Shown: positions 43,151 to 52,242, counted from the stretch's first letter. The stretch is 64,000 nt of DNA from Pseudomonas fluorescens (GCF_902498065.1 NZ_CABVIR010000009.1:124001-188000); one strand, 5' to 3'. Numbers and translations: made by a program. The notes: generated by a model not told the origin, from the letters alone.

Positions 43151-43200
43151 GCGCACCATGAAGGATCGCGTCCGGCGCGTTGGTGCGGAGGGGTGCGCCA
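43151..43200 (-). promoter_or_regulatory. Possible NtrC enhancer sites upstream of urtA
   Basis: Half-sites of the NtrC dyad (TGCACC-N5-GGTGCA) recur: CGCACC at 43152-43157, GGTGCG at 43182-43187 and GGTGCG at 43192-43197. No full perfect dyad is present. They lie about 80-130 nt upstream of the predicted start, the usual enhancer range. Confidence 0.45.
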
Positions 43201-43238
43201 CATTGGGGCGCAGGTCTTGCGGGCAACACAGATCAACG

Positions 43239-43328
43239 GTGGGAGCGGGCTTGCTCGCGAAGAGGGCGTGTCAGTCGCCATTTATGCTGTCTGACACACC
43301 CTCTTCGCGAGCAAGCCCGCTCCCACAG
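43239..43328. repeat. REPIN with nearly perfect long inverted repeat
   Basis: Arms of about 38 nt (GTGGGAGCGGGCTTGCTCGC...GTGTCAG and complement) pair almost without mismatch around a short loop. It lies between the urtA promoter region and the end of the iron-type permease gene. Confidence 0.95.
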
Positions 43329-43342
43329 TTTTGATCTGTGTG

Positions 43343-44353
43343 TCAGCGGCGGCGCATGAGGCCGATGAAGAACAAGCCACCGATGGCAGCGGTGGCGACG
43401 CCGATGGGCAGGTCTTCGGGAGCAATGAGCGTGCGCGCGGCGACATCGACCCAGACCAGGAAGATGCTGCCGAGCAACACGCACACCGGCAGCAATCGCC
43501 GATGTTCAGCCCCCACCAATCGGCGTGCGATGTGCGGCACCATCAATCCGACAAACCCGATGGACCCGCTGATCGACACCAGCACCCCCGTCATCAGCGA
43601 CGCAATCAAAAACACTCGCAGGCGTACGCTACGGGCGTTGAGCCCCAGCGTGACGGCCGTCTGTTCGCCGGCCATCAACGCATTCAACGGTCGCGCCATG
43701 CCCAGCAACAAAACCAGCCCCAGCAACACGCTCGCCCCCGGTACCGCGAGCAATTCCCAGCGCGCCAGGCCGAGCCCGCCAAGCATCCAGAACATCACCG
43801 CAGAGCTGGCGCGGTGATCGCCGAGAAACAGCAGAAGATTGGCGATTGCCATCATCACGAACGACACCGCCACGCCGCACAGCAGCAGCCGGTCACTGTC
43901 CAGCCGACCGTTGCGGTTGGCGATCACCAGCACGATCAGCATGCTCAGCAACGCGCCGATAAAGGCAGCGATGGGCAAGGTCAGCAGGCCGACGATTTCA
44001 CCGACATGCAGCACCACGATCACTGCGCCAAGCGTCGCGCCGGAGGTCACCCCGAGCAAATGCGGATCGGCCAGTGGATTGCGCGTCACCGCTTGCAGCA
44101 CCGCGCCGATCAACGCCAAGCCAGCGCCCACCAGCGCGCCGAGCAACATGCGCGGCACGCGGATCAACCACACGATGTGTTCCTGCCCGGCCGTCCAGCT
44201 CACCTCGCCAAAACCGAACACCTTGTGCAGCAAAATTTGCCAGACCACGTCCACCGGCACCCGCGCCGGGCCGAAGCCCAGCGACACCACGCACGACACC
44301 AGCAGCAATGCGCCGAGAGCGATCAGCAACAGAGCGTAGCGACGATTGATCAT
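43343..44353 (-). CDS. FecCD-type iron/siderophore ABC transporter permease
   Basis: Inner-membrane permease of 336 residues, the usual length for the FecCD/BtuC family, with about ten helices. Family motifs include VWLIRVPRMLLGALVGAGLALIGA near residue 62, QAVTRNPLADPHLLGVTSGA near 88, and SGSIGFVGLMVPHIARRLVG near 262. It forms a transporter with the ATPase and binding protein encoded just upstream. Its start overlaps the binding-protein stop by 4 nt. Cargo (ferric siderophore, haem or cobamide) cannot be told from sequence. Confidence 0.93.
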   Translation of the reverse strand: MINRRYALLLIALGALLLVSCVVSLGFGPARVPVDVVWQILLHKVFGFGEVSWTAGQEHIVWLIRVPRMLLGALVGAGLALIGAVLQAVTRNPLADPHLLGVTSGATLGAVIVVLHVGEIVGLLTLPIAAFIGALLSMLIVLVIANRNGRLDSDRLLLCGVAVSFVMMAIANLLLFLGDHRASSAVMFWMLGGLGLARWELLAVPGASVLLGLVLLLGMARPLNALMAGEQTAVTLGLNARSVRLRVFLIASLMTGVLVSISGSIGFVGLMVPHIARRLVGAEHRRLLPVCVLLGSIFLVWVDVAARTLIAPEDLPIGVATAAIGGLFFIGLMRRR

Positions 44354-45297
44354 TCGCCGTGGAGACCTTTGGCCAGGGTTTCAACCGCCAGCACGTTGTC
44401 GATGCCCGGCGTGGCCTGCACATAGGGAATGACGATGAAGCGCTGGTTCTTGATCGCGTCCACCGATTGCAGCGCCTTGTTAGCGAGCAGAAATTGCACC
44501 TTCTGCTCGGCGGTGACTTCACCGTAATCGACGATCACGATCACCTGCGGATTGCGCTCGACCACGTTTTCCCAATTCACCCGGGTCCAGCTCGCCTCGA
44601 CGTCATCCAGGATGTTGCGCCCACCCGCCGCGTCGATCAGCGCTTGCGGCATGCCCAGGCGACCCGAGGTCATGGCGCGGTCTTCGCCACTGTCATAGAG
44701 GAACACTCGTGGTTTGTTGGCCGGCAGATCCTTGCGTACCTCGGCAACCTGCGCCTGCATGTCGGCGATCAGGGCATTGGCGCGATCCTGCACGTCGAAG
44801 ATTTTGCCGAGGTTACGCAGGTCGTTATAGGTGTCTTCCAGGCTGGCCGGCGGACGCTGCATGACGAAGGCGCAGGACTCGGTCAGCTCGTAGACGTTGA
44901 TGCCCAGCGGCTGCAACGTTTGCGGGGTGAGATCACCGCCGACGCGCATCCCGTAATCCCAGCCGGCAAAGAAGAAATCGACGTTGGCGTTGAGCAGGGT
45001 TTCCACTGAGGGGTATTTGGCCGCCAACTCGGGCAGGCCGTCGAGGAGGCTCTGCATCTGGGGCGTGACCGACTTCCAGCCGCTGACACCGCTGTAGCCG
45101 GCCATGCTCGGTTTGAGGCCGAGGGCGAGCATCATCTGCGTCATGTTGATGTCGTGGCTGACCGCGTGTTTGGGCGCCTGCGCGAAGGTCACTTCGCGGT
45201 TGCAGCTCTGGATCGTCAGCGGGTACTTCGTCGCTTCGGCAAACGCCTGGGCGCTGCCCAGCATCAGAGCAACGCACAGCAGGGAACGCAAAGTCAT
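44350..45297 (-). CDS. Periplasmic substrate-binding protein of the iron-type ABC transporter
   Basis: 315 residues with signal peptide MTLRSLLCVALMLGSAQAFA. The mature part is a class III (FecB/BtuF-like) binding fold: TIQSCNREVTFAQAPKHAVSHDINMTQMMLALG, then PSVETLLNANVDFFFAGWDYGM, and VERNPQVIVIVDYGE. The Cys in the mature start (QSCNREV) is not at a lipobox, so it is probably soluble. It overlaps both neighbours by 4 nt. Confidence 0.9.
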   Translation of the reverse strand: MTLRSLLCVALMLGSAQAFAEATKYPLTIQSCNREVTFAQAPKHAVSHDINMTQMMLALGLKPSMAGYSGVSGWKSVTPQMQSLLDGLPELAAKYPSVETLLNANVDFFFAGWDYGMRVGGDLTPQTLQPLGINVYELTESCAFVMQRPPASLEDTYNDLRNLGKIFDVQDRANALIADMQAQVAEVRKDLPANKPRVFLYDSGEDRAMTSGRLGMPQALIDAAGGRNILDDVEASWTRVNWENVVERNPQVIVIVDYGEVTAEQKVQFLLANKALQSVDAIKNQRFIVIPYVQATPGIDNVLAVETLAKGLHGE

Positions 45298-46082
45298 GGT
45301 TGGGTTATCCAGGTGATTCGTGGGTAGCCGTGCATGGGGTGTTCATCGATCAGCGCTTCGACGCCGAACACATCACGCAGCAGCGGGGCGGTGAGGACTT
45401 GTTTCGGTGTGCCGCTGGCGACGATGCGGCCGTGATTGAGCACATACAGCCGGTCACAGAAAGCGGCGGCGAGATTGAGGTCATGGATGCTCGCCAGGGT
45501 GCCGATCTGCAGGTGTTTGACCAGCTGCAACAGCTCCAGCTGATAGCGCGGGTCGAGGTGATTGGTCGGCTCGTCGAGGATCAGCAATTGCGGTTGCTGG
45601 GCGAGGGCGCGGGCGAGGATCACGCGTTGTTTTTCGCCGCCGGAGAGGGTGGCGAAAGCGTGGTCTTCGAAACCGTTGAGGCCGACGGATTCCAATGCTT
45701 GCGTCGCGAGGTTTCGGTCTTCGAGGGTGTCGCTATCAAACAAACCTTTGTGCGGGGTGCGGCCCATGGCGACCACTTCGTCGACGGTCAGGCCGAAGGC
45801 GTCGGGGAATTCCTGCAACACTACGGCGATACGTTGCGCGCACCAGCGTGAGGATTGTTTCCAGACATTGTGGTGGTCGAGCCGGACCTCACCGTTTTCC
45901 GGTTTGCTGAAGCGGTAGGCACAGCGCAGCAGGCTGGTCTTGCCGCTGCCGTTGGGACCGATCAACCCGACAAACTCACCAGAGGCCACGTGCAACGAGG
46001 CATCACGCAGCTTGAACTGGTGATGACAGTGGCCGTGGCCCAAGGGGGTCCAGGCGAGGTTGGTGAGGTTCAGCGAGGTCAT
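45294..46082 (-). CDS. ATP-binding protein of the iron-type ABC transporter
   Basis: FecE/FhuC-like ATPase of 262 residues. Walker A is GPNGSGKTSLLR near residue 42, the signature is LSGGEKQRVILARAL near 143, and Walker B is LLILDEPTNHLDPRYQ. It completes the permease and binding-protein set. Gene order is receptor, ATPase, binding protein, permease, with 4-nt overlaps among the last three; a REPIN separates it from the receptor gene. Confidence 0.94.
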   Translation of the reverse strand: MTSLNLTNLAWTPLGHGHCHHQFKLRDASLHVASGEFVGLIGPNGSGKTSLLRCAYRFSKPENGEVRLDHHNVWKQSSRWCAQRIAVVLQEFPDAFGLTVDEVVAMGRTPHKGLFDSDTLEDRNLATQALESVGLNGFEDHAFATLSGGEKQRVILARALAQQPQLLILDEPTNHLDPRYQLELLQLVKHLQIGTLASIHDLNLAAAFCDRLYVLNHGRIVASGTPKQVLTAPLLRDVFGVEALIDEHPMHGYPRITWITQP

Positions 46083-46119
46083 GCGTTAACTCTGAAATAT
46101 TGGGTGATGCTGATGGCCT

Positions 46120-46191
46120 CATCGCGAGCAGGCTCGCTCCCACATTGGAATGCGATCAAATGTGGGAGCGAGACCAGCTTGCCGGCGATAG
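46120..46191. repeat. REPIN between receptor and ABC ATPase genes
   Basis: Inverted arms (CATCGCGAGCAGGCTCGCTC and GAGCGAGACCAGCTTGCCGGCGATAG) are separated by about 20 nt. The right arm is imperfect. Confidence 0.8.
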
Positions 46192-46203
46192 GGGCGACAC
46201 GGT

Positions 46204-48324
46204 TTAAAACTGGTAATCAGCGGTGACGAAAAACGATCGCGGCTCCCCGAGAATCCACTGCTGGCCCTCATTGTATTGGCTTTGCGCATACTGGCGGTCA
46301 AACAGATTGTTCAGTTGCAACCCCAGCGTTGTATTACGCAACGCTTTCCATGACAACGTGGCATCGACCACGGTGTAACCCGGCAGCTCGTTCCGGTTGG
46401 CCATGTCAGCATAACGCGCATCGACATAACGCACGCCAGCGCCTGCCTTCAGGTCGTCGCCGAGTGCTTTGCTCAGCCACAGATTCGCCGTGCGCCGAGG
46501 CACGTCCACCGGGCAATTGCCGTTGCGCGACACGGGTATGCCACCGACCACTTCTTCGAAATCGTCGTACTTCGCTTTGACGATGGCCGCGTTGGCCTGC
46601 AGTTGCCAGGCGTGTGGCAGTTGCAGATCAAGGCTGGCTTCGAGGCCATTGGACGATTGTTGGCCGACCTGTTGTTTGAGCGTCGGGTTGCCCGGATCGT
46701 CGGTCAGCAGTTTCTTTTTGACGATGCGATAAGCCGCCAGCGTCCACTCGCCACGCTGATCCCAGAACATCTGCTTCACGCCGATTTCAGTTTGCTTCGC
46801 GGTGGCCAGGTCGTATTGCTGCTGGCCCGGGTTCAGGGAAATGAGGCCGCCAACACCGTCGGTGCTGGTGGCGTACTGGCCGTAGAACGAGGTGTCCGGC
46901 GTCACGGCAAACACCAGCCCGGCCTTCCAGTTGTTGCCGGTCAGGGTCTTGTCGCTCTGGCTGCCATCGACCTGATTGTCGTAATCAACGTGCACGTAAT
47001 CGCGGCGCACACCGGTCACCAACGACCAGCGCTCACTCAGCTGCGTGCGGTTTTCAGCGAACGCCGACATTTGTCTGGTGGTGCTCTGGAACTGGTCACG
47101 ATACGGATCGGCGCTTTCGAATCGACTCGATTGCGGGTGATGCAGGTCGACCGACTGACCGCCCGGCAGCACGTCATTGAACGGCGAGTTGCTGGCGAGC
47201 TGGAAGCGGATGCGGTTGTAATCGACACCGGTCACGGTCTGGCTGTCGAGGCCGAACAGCGAGTGTTGGAAGGTGAACGTCTGACGATCGCCGACCTGTT
47301 CCTGCTGGTGGCCGATGCCGAAATAGCCGCTGCGGCTGAGCTGCTGTGCGCCACGGTCGAAGTTGTAGTTCTCGGCGTTCTGCCAGCGGCGTTGGGCCTT
47401 GAGGTAATACAGCTCGTTGCTCGAACTGACGTTCTCGGAGATCCGCCAGTCGCTGGTCAGGCGCGTCCATTGATCGTTGTAGTGCTGCTTGTCGTTGCTG
47501 ATGTTGTAGTTCTTGTCGCGCAGACCTTCGTGGAAGCGGCCATTGATCAGCGGCGTGCCAAAGTCGTTCATCGGCTTCTGATCGCCGTAATCGTGGGCGA
47601 GAGTGAATGCCAGATCGTCCGTGGCCTGCCAACGCAGGGCGGCGCTGATGAAGTCGCTGGAGGAATCGCCGCGGTCGACCCAACCGTTGCTGCGCAGGCG
47701 ATTGAGGTTAAAGCGGTAACTCAGGGTGTCGCTCAGAGAGCCGCCGCTGTCCAGGGCCTGTTGCTGAGTGTCGTAGGAGCCGTAACCGAGACGCACGTGG
47801 TTTTCGATCTCGCCTTCGAACGGCTTCTTCGGAATCACATTGACCACCGCGCCCGTCGCGCCTTCGCCGTACAACACCGAGGCCGGGCCGCGCAGCACAT
47901 CGACACGCTCCACCGACCAGGTATCGACCGGGAAGGTCACAGTGCCCATGCCGGTGTACATCCGGTTGCCGTCATACAACTGCATCACCGAGTTCTGTCC
48001 GGTAAAGCCTCGTGCGGTCAATGAGGTTCCGCCGTCGCCCGGTGTGCCGGTGCGGCTGATCCCGGTGCTGCGAGACGCCGCGTCCTGCACGCTGCGGTCA
48101 CCCCGCGCGCGGATCTGTTCGCCGGTCAGGCTTTCCACACTGGCGGGTGTTTGCAGGGCCGTGAGGTTCAGGCGCGAACCGGCGGTGGTCGGGGTGTTGA
48201 GGTTGACGGTTTCGTCGTCAACGGCCGGTGCGGTGATGGTGCCGGCGGGCAGCGTCAACGATTGCGCCTGGGCGCTGTTGTTCAGGGCGAGCAGGCAGAG
48301 GCCGGACAAGAGGTACTTGTTCAT
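46204..48324 (-). CDS. TonB-dependent siderophore receptor
   Basis: Outer-membrane receptor of 706 residues. A signal peptide ends at about residue 20 (NSAQAQ). The plug domain (about 50-165) has TPASVESLTGEQIRARGDRSVQDA and VDVLRGPASVLYGEGATGAVVNVIPKKP. A beta-barrel follows, with LNNLFDRQYAQ near the end and terminal Phe. No N-terminal signalling (secretin/TonB) domain is present, so it is not a FecA-type transducer. The ligand is probably a ferric siderophore, as the downstream ABC genes are iron-type. A hairpin stands just upstream of its start (48352-48375). Confidence 0.92.
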   Translation of the reverse strand: MNKYLLSGLCLLALNNSAQAQSLTLPAGTITAPAVDDETVNLNTPTTAGSRLNLTALQTPASVESLTGEQIRARGDRSVQDAASRSTGISRTGTPGDGGTSLTARGFTGQNSVMQLYDGNRMYTGMGTVTFPVDTWSVERVDVLRGPASVLYGEGATGAVVNVIPKKPFEGEIENHVRLGYGSYDTQQQALDSGGSLSDTLSYRFNLNRLRSNGWVDRGDSSSDFISAALRWQATDDLAFTLAHDYGDQKPMNDFGTPLINGRFHEGLRDKNYNISNDKQHYNDQWTRLTSDWRISENVSSSNELYYLKAQRRWQNAENYNFDRGAQQLSRSGYFGIGHQQEQVGDRQTFTFQHSLFGLDSQTVTGVDYNRIRFQLASNSPFNDVLPGGQSVDLHHPQSSRFESADPYRDQFQSTTRQMSAFAENRTQLSERWSLVTGVRRDYVHVDYDNQVDGSQSDKTLTGNNWKAGLVFAVTPDTSFYGQYATSTDGVGGLISLNPGQQQYDLATAKQTEIGVKQMFWDQRGEWTLAAYRIVKKKLLTDDPGNPTLKQQVGQQSSNGLEASLDLQLPHAWQLQANAAIVKAKYDDFEEVVGGIPVSRNGNCPVDVPRRTANLWLSKALGDDLKAGAGVRYVDARYADMANRNELPGYTVVDATLSWKALRNTTLGLQLNNLFDRQYAQSQYNEGQQWILGEPRSFFVTADYQF

Positions 48325-48351
48325 CGGGATGGTGACACTTCTTCAAAAGAA

Positions 48352-48375
48352 AACCCGCAGCCATGGCTGCGGGTT
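48352..48375 (-). terminator. Strong hairpin upstream of the TonB receptor gene (terminator or leader attenuator)
   Basis: AACCCGCAGC-CATG-GCTGCGGGTT is a perfect 10-bp stem with a 4-nt loop. On the minus strand it is followed by TTTCTTTTGA. It lies 97 nt after the PepSY gene stop and only 27 nt before the receptor ATG. It can end copper-operon transcription, but a receptor promoter hardly fits between it and the ATG. Confidence 0.8.
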
Positions 48376-48471
48376 GGGCGGTGCATTTGCGTTATACAGT
48401 AACACTAAAAATGACCGTGCGATAAGCGCCCGAAGTCTACAGATCCCTCTAAAACGCGCATCTCGCCTGCT

Positions 48472-49851
48472 TCATGATGAAGATGAGACCGATTCAGTTT
48501 GTCGGGTGAATCGCGACAACAGCACGCGATCCAACAGCCAGACCACCACCAACGAAGCCCCCACCAGCGGAAACACCACTGCCAGCACCAGCATGATTGC
48601 CACGCCGGTTTTCCATTTCGGCAGGTCATGGCGCAGCGGAGGAACACCGAACTTGCCTTGTGGCCGACGTTTCCACCAGATCACCACGCCGCTGACGGCA
48701 CTGAGCAGAATCATCAGGCAGATCAGCAGCACGATGATCTGGTTGAACACACCGAACATCTTGCCTTCGTGCAACATCACACCGGTTTCCGTGGCGCGGG
48801 CCACTGCGCCGTAATGTTCCCAACGCACATCGGCGAGGACGTTGCCGGTGTACTGATCGACATGCAGCGTGGCGTCATTGCGCGGGTCGTCGGCGAACAC
48901 GGCGATGGTAAACACGCCGGTGGCCGTGGTCGGGAAAGTAATGCTGTAACCCGGTTCAACCTTGCGTTGCACGGCGATGTTCTGCACGTCTTGCAGGCTG
49001 ATGGTCGGTGCGGCGGGACCGGCTTGCGCGCTGCCGTGGGCCATGTGTTCGGCGTGGTCGCCGGACATCGGCATCGGCGTGTTTTCCATCGCCCACGGCA
49101 CGGTCTGGCGCGTGGCGGTGTTGAGGCTGCGGGCCTCGACGTCAGACTTGGGCATGTCATTCCACATGGCATCCGGGAACACGTTCCAGACCCCGGCGTA
49201 TTGCTTGCCCCAGAACCCGGTCCAGGTCATGCCGCTAAGCAGCATCACCAGCAGAAACGCGGCGCCCCAGAACCCGGTGACGGCATGCAGGTCGCGCCAC
49301 AGCACGCGACCGCGACTGCTCAAACGCGGCCACAAGATGCCGGCGGCCTGGCCTCGCGGCCACCACAGGAACACCCCGGAAACCACCAGCACAATGCCCC
49401 AGCCAGCGGCGAGTTCGACCAGTCGATCACCGACCGTGCCGATCATCAATTCACCGTGGATCGCACGGGCAACGGCTTGCAGATTCTTCTTCGCATCTTG
49501 CTCGCCGAGGATGTCACCGTGATACGGATCGACAAAAACATTCAACTCATTGCCGCCATTGAGTACGACAAACTGCGCGCTGCGTTCGGCGTTGATCGGT
49601 GGCAGGTACTGCTTGATCGTTGCTTGTGGATACGCGTCTTTCACCCGCTTGAGCAGGTCGTCGGCCGGGACGCTGTGATGACCGGCCGGGACGTTCATCA
49701 GGCTGCCGTACATCAACGGATCGAGTTGCGGCTTGAACAGGTAAATGACGCCGGTCACCGCCAGCATCACCATGAATGGCGCGACGAACAGACCGGCATA
49801 GAAATGCCAGCGCCAGGCCAGGTTGTAAAAATTCGGTTTGGGCTGTTTCAT
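48472..49851 (-). CDS. PepSY-associated TM (PiuB-like) membrane protein of the copper cluster
   Basis: Inner-membrane protein of 459 residues with four main helices: near residues 17-38 (YAGLFVAPFMVMLAVTGVIYLF), about 165-185, about 200-225 and 390-415. Periplasmic PepSY-like regions lie between them. It also holds a Met/His stretch (PMPMSGDHAEHMAHG). PepSY_TM proteins often accompany TonB receptors and are thought to reduce or help move metals across the inner membrane; this is inference. The ATG at 49851 has GGAG 9 nt upstream; an open upstream extension runs into the REPIN. Confidence 0.87.
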   Translation of the reverse strand: MKQPKPNFYNLAWRWHFYAGLFVAPFMVMLAVTGVIYLFKPQLDPLMYGSLMNVPAGHHSVPADDLLKRVKDAYPQATIKQYLPPINAERSAQFVVLNGGNELNVFVDPYHGDILGEQDAKKNLQAVARAIHGELMIGTVGDRLVELAAGWGIVLVVSGVFLWWPRGQAAGILWPRLSSRGRVLWRDLHAVTGFWGAAFLLVMLLSGMTWTGFWGKQYAGVWNVFPDAMWNDMPKSDVEARSLNTATRQTVPWAMENTPMPMSGDHAEHMAHGSAQAGPAAPTISLQDVQNIAVQRKVEPGYSITFPTTATGVFTIAVFADDPRNDATLHVDQYTGNVLADVRWEHYGAVARATETGVMLHEGKMFGVFNQIIVLLICLMILLSAVSGVVIWWKRRPQGKFGVPPLRHDLPKWKTGVAIMLVLAVVFPLVGASLVVVWLLDRVLLSRFTRQTESVSSSS

Positions 49852-49910
49852 CGGTTGCGCTCCGCTTGGCTTGGTTCTTTTGTTGTTGTCTGGTGACTGC
49901 TGCGCAGTCA

Positions 49911-49975
49911 TTCGCGAGCAGGCTCGCTCCCACAGGTTCAACACTTTCCATGTGGGAGCGGGCTTGCCCGCAATG
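49911..49975. repeat. REPIN between oprC-like and PepSY genes
   Basis: Inverted arms (TTCGCGAGCAGGCTCGCTCC and GGGAGCGGGCTTGCCCGCAA) are separated by about 18 nt. They directly follow the copper-receptor stop codon. Confidence 0.9.
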
Positions 49976-49978
49976 CTC

Positions 49979-52096
49979 TTAGAAACTCATGTCCACCTTG
50001 GTCCAGAGCGTGCGCCCCGGTTCTTTGATGGCCTGCGGGTCATTGGCCGGGTAACCAAAACCGGCGTTGCCGGCCAGGTTCAAATGCTCGGCGTAAGCCT
50101 TGCCGAACAGGTTGTCGACGCCGCTGCTGACCTTCCAGTTCTGGTTGATCCGATAGGCACCGTTGAGCGAGAACACACCGAATCCCGAGGACTTGTCGAA
50201 GTCCTTGCCGACCACGTTGCCCTTGTTCTGATCAATGCGGTTTTGCGCGGCGACCACCCGCCACAAGGCACCGGCGCTCCAGTTGTCTTCGCTGTAGGTC
50301 AGGCCGAATCGCGCGTCCAGCGGCGGCATTTGCGGCAATGCCTTGCCGTCGCTGCTGTTCTTGCCCCAGGCGTAGGCCAGGGTTGCGTCGGCCTTCCAGT
50401 TCGACGTCAGCTTGTAAGCCGCCCCGAGTTCACCGCCCATGATCCGCGCGTCGATGTTCTCGGCTTGCGAGGTCGTGCCCATCATTCCCGGCGTGTAGTT
50501 GAACAGGATGTAATCACGCACCTGTCCGACGTAACCCGAGGCCCAGGCTTCGAGGTCTTCGGTCTTGTATTGCAGGCCGAAGTCGAGCTGGGTGGTTTTT
50601 TCGGGCTTGATCGAATCGAAGGCGTTCACCGAGCCGGCGGGGCCGGAGTTAGGCGAAAACAGCTCCCAGTAATCCGGGAAACGCTGGGCGTGACCGAGAC
50701 CGGCGTACAGCGTGGTCGGGCTGTCGGCGAGGTCGTGCTCGTAGCGGACGAAGCCGCTGGGCAAGGTGTCGGCGCGGGTGTCGTCGGCGGTCGGGTTGCG
50801 CCGGGTCATCATCCCCGAGCCAGTGGTCTGGCGAAAATCCTTGGCCGAAGCGCGGTCCAGTCGCGCGCCGGTGATCAAGCGATCACGGTCGGCGGCGTAC
50901 CAGGTCAGTTCGCTGAACACGCCGTAGTTGTGGAAATCGGCGTCCTTGTCGCGCGGCAGATCCTTGTAGGTGTCGATGCCCATGGCGCTGCGCTTGCGGT
51001 GTTCGTTGGTCTGCGCGTCGATGCCGCTGATCAATTGCACATCGGCCCAGCGCCAGGTGGCTTTGATCCGTGCGCCGAGGGTTCGGCGATCGACACTGGA
51101 GGCCATCGGGCCGGCCATCATCCCGGTGCCGGACGGCGTGCGCAGGGTGTAGTTGTCCATCACGTGGTCGGCGTAGTTGTAGTAGATCTGTGCTTCGACC
51201 TTGTCCAGTACGTCGCCAATGTTGGACTTCTCGAAGCGCAGGCCGAGGCTTTCGCGCTTGAATTGCGAGCCGTCCATGCCGCGTCCGGCGTAACGGGCTT
51301 CGCCATCGCCCTTGCCGGCGGTCAGCTCCAGCAGGGTATCGGCGTCCGGGGTCCAGCCGACGGCTACGTCGCCGTTCCACTTGTCATAGCGTGATGCCAC
51401 GGTGTCGTTGTTGCCGTCGCGGTAGTCGTCGGAATGCGCGGTGTTGCCGATCACTCGAACGTAACCCAACGGGCCGCCGGCTGCAGCGTCCACCACTTTG
51501 TCGAAGCGGCCGTTGGAACCGGCCAATATGCTGGCATTCACTCGGGTACCGAGTTCGCCGAAGCTTTCCGGTTCACGGTCGAACAGGATGGTCCCGGCCG
51601 AAGCGCCCGGCCCCCACAGCACGGTTTGCGGGCCTTTGATGACGGTGAGTTTGTCGTAGGTTTCCGGCGAGATGTAGGAGGTTGGCGCGTCCATCCGGCC
51701 GGGGCAGGCGCCGAGCATCTGGCCACCGTTGGTGAGGATGTTCAGCCGCGAGCCGAACATGCCGCGCAGCACCGGATCACCGTTGGTGCCGCCGTTGCGT
51801 ACCAGGGCGAAGCCGGGGATGGTCTTCAAGTAGTCACCACCGTCGCTGGCCGGCACCGGTTGGCGCGGGTCCTTTGGGTTGGTGACGATGGTCAGCGGCG
51901 AACTCGGCGCGATGGCGGTGATTACCGTCGGGCTCAGTTCTTCGTTGTGGCCGGCGTGATCATCGGCCAGCACCATCGGTGTCAGCAGGACGCCGCAAAG
52001 TACGGCGGTCGCGTGCCTGAAACGAACGCGCGTTTCGTTCAGGGCAAAAGAAGCTTGGGCGGCGCTCAAGCGTGTGTCAGCAGAAAACCTGGACAT
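49979..52096 (-). CDS. oprC: TonB-dependent copper receptor OprC
   Basis: Outer-membrane copper importer of 705 residues. After a signal region come the plug domain with GGDYLKTIPGFALVRNGGTNGDPVLRG and the copper motif GACPGRMDAPTSYI, then the barrel with terminal Phe. From the start at 52096, the CxxxM pair is Cys131/Met135 and the HxM pair in ADHVMDNY is His311/Met313. From memory, the P. aeruginosa OprC copper site is C143, M147, H323, M325. The spacing is identical, so the site appears intact. It is flanked by PCu(A)C, DUF2946 and PepSY genes. Confidence 0.94.
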   Translation of the reverse strand: MSRFSADTRLSAAQASFALNETRVRFRHATAVLCGVLLTPMVLADDHAGHNEELSPTVITAIAPSSPLTIVTNPKDPRQPVPASDGGDYLKTIPGFALVRNGGTNGDPVLRGMFGSRLNILTNGGQMLGACPGRMDAPTSYISPETYDKLTVIKGPQTVLWGPGASAGTILFDREPESFGELGTRVNASILAGSNGRFDKVVDAAAGGPLGYVRVIGNTAHSDDYRDGNNDTVASRYDKWNGDVAVGWTPDADTLLELTAGKGDGEARYAGRGMDGSQFKRESLGLRFEKSNIGDVLDKVEAQIYYNYADHVMDNYTLRTPSGTGMMAGPMASSVDRRTLGARIKATWRWADVQLISGIDAQTNEHRKRSAMGIDTYKDLPRDKDADFHNYGVFSELTWYAADRDRLITGARLDRASAKDFRQTTGSGMMTRRNPTADDTRADTLPSGFVRYEHDLADSPTTLYAGLGHAQRFPDYWELFSPNSGPAGSVNAFDSIKPEKTTQLDFGLQYKTEDLEAWASGYVGQVRDYILFNYTPGMMGTTSQAENIDARIMGGELGAAYKLTSNWKADATLAYAWGKNSSDGKALPQMPPLDARFGLTYSEDNWSAGALWRVVAAQNRIDQNKGNVVGKDFDKSSGFGVFSLNGAYRINQNWKVSSGVDNLFGKAYAEHLNLAGNAGFGYPANDPQAIKEPGRTLWTKVDMSF

Positions 52097-52150
52097 GACA
52101 ATTTCCATCGAACAGTCGTAAACGACACGGCCGGCAGCCTGCGTAATCCC

Positions 52151-52242
52151 TGTGGAAGCGAGCCTGCTCGCGATGGGGGTGGGTCAGCCAACATCAATGT
52201 TGAATGACCCAGCGCTTTCGCGAGCAAGCCCGCTCCCACAGG
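52151..52242. repeat. REPIN upstream of the copper receptor gene
   Basis: Inverted arms (CTGTGGAAGCGAGCCTGCTCGCGATG and CTTTCGCGAGCAAGCCCGCTCCCACAG) face each other across about 40 nt. It lies within the copper gene series, between the DUF2946 gene and oprC. Confidence 0.9.

Noticed and set aside
46603..48024. 473-codon plus-strand frame opposite the TonB receptor gene
   Set aside because: Antisense shadow of a recognised receptor gene with valid plug and barrel motifs.
43343..48324. TonB receptor plus ABC set as a cobalamin (Btu) importer because cob genes are near
   Set aside because: No B12 riboswitch is found, the receptor looks like a siderophore type, and a copper cluster lies between it and the cob genes. 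Left as iron-type with cargo open.
49979..52108. Start of oprC at 52108 instead of 52096
   Set aside because: The 52096 ATG has GGAA at a normal distance, and the first four residues of the longer form add nothing conserved; not certain.
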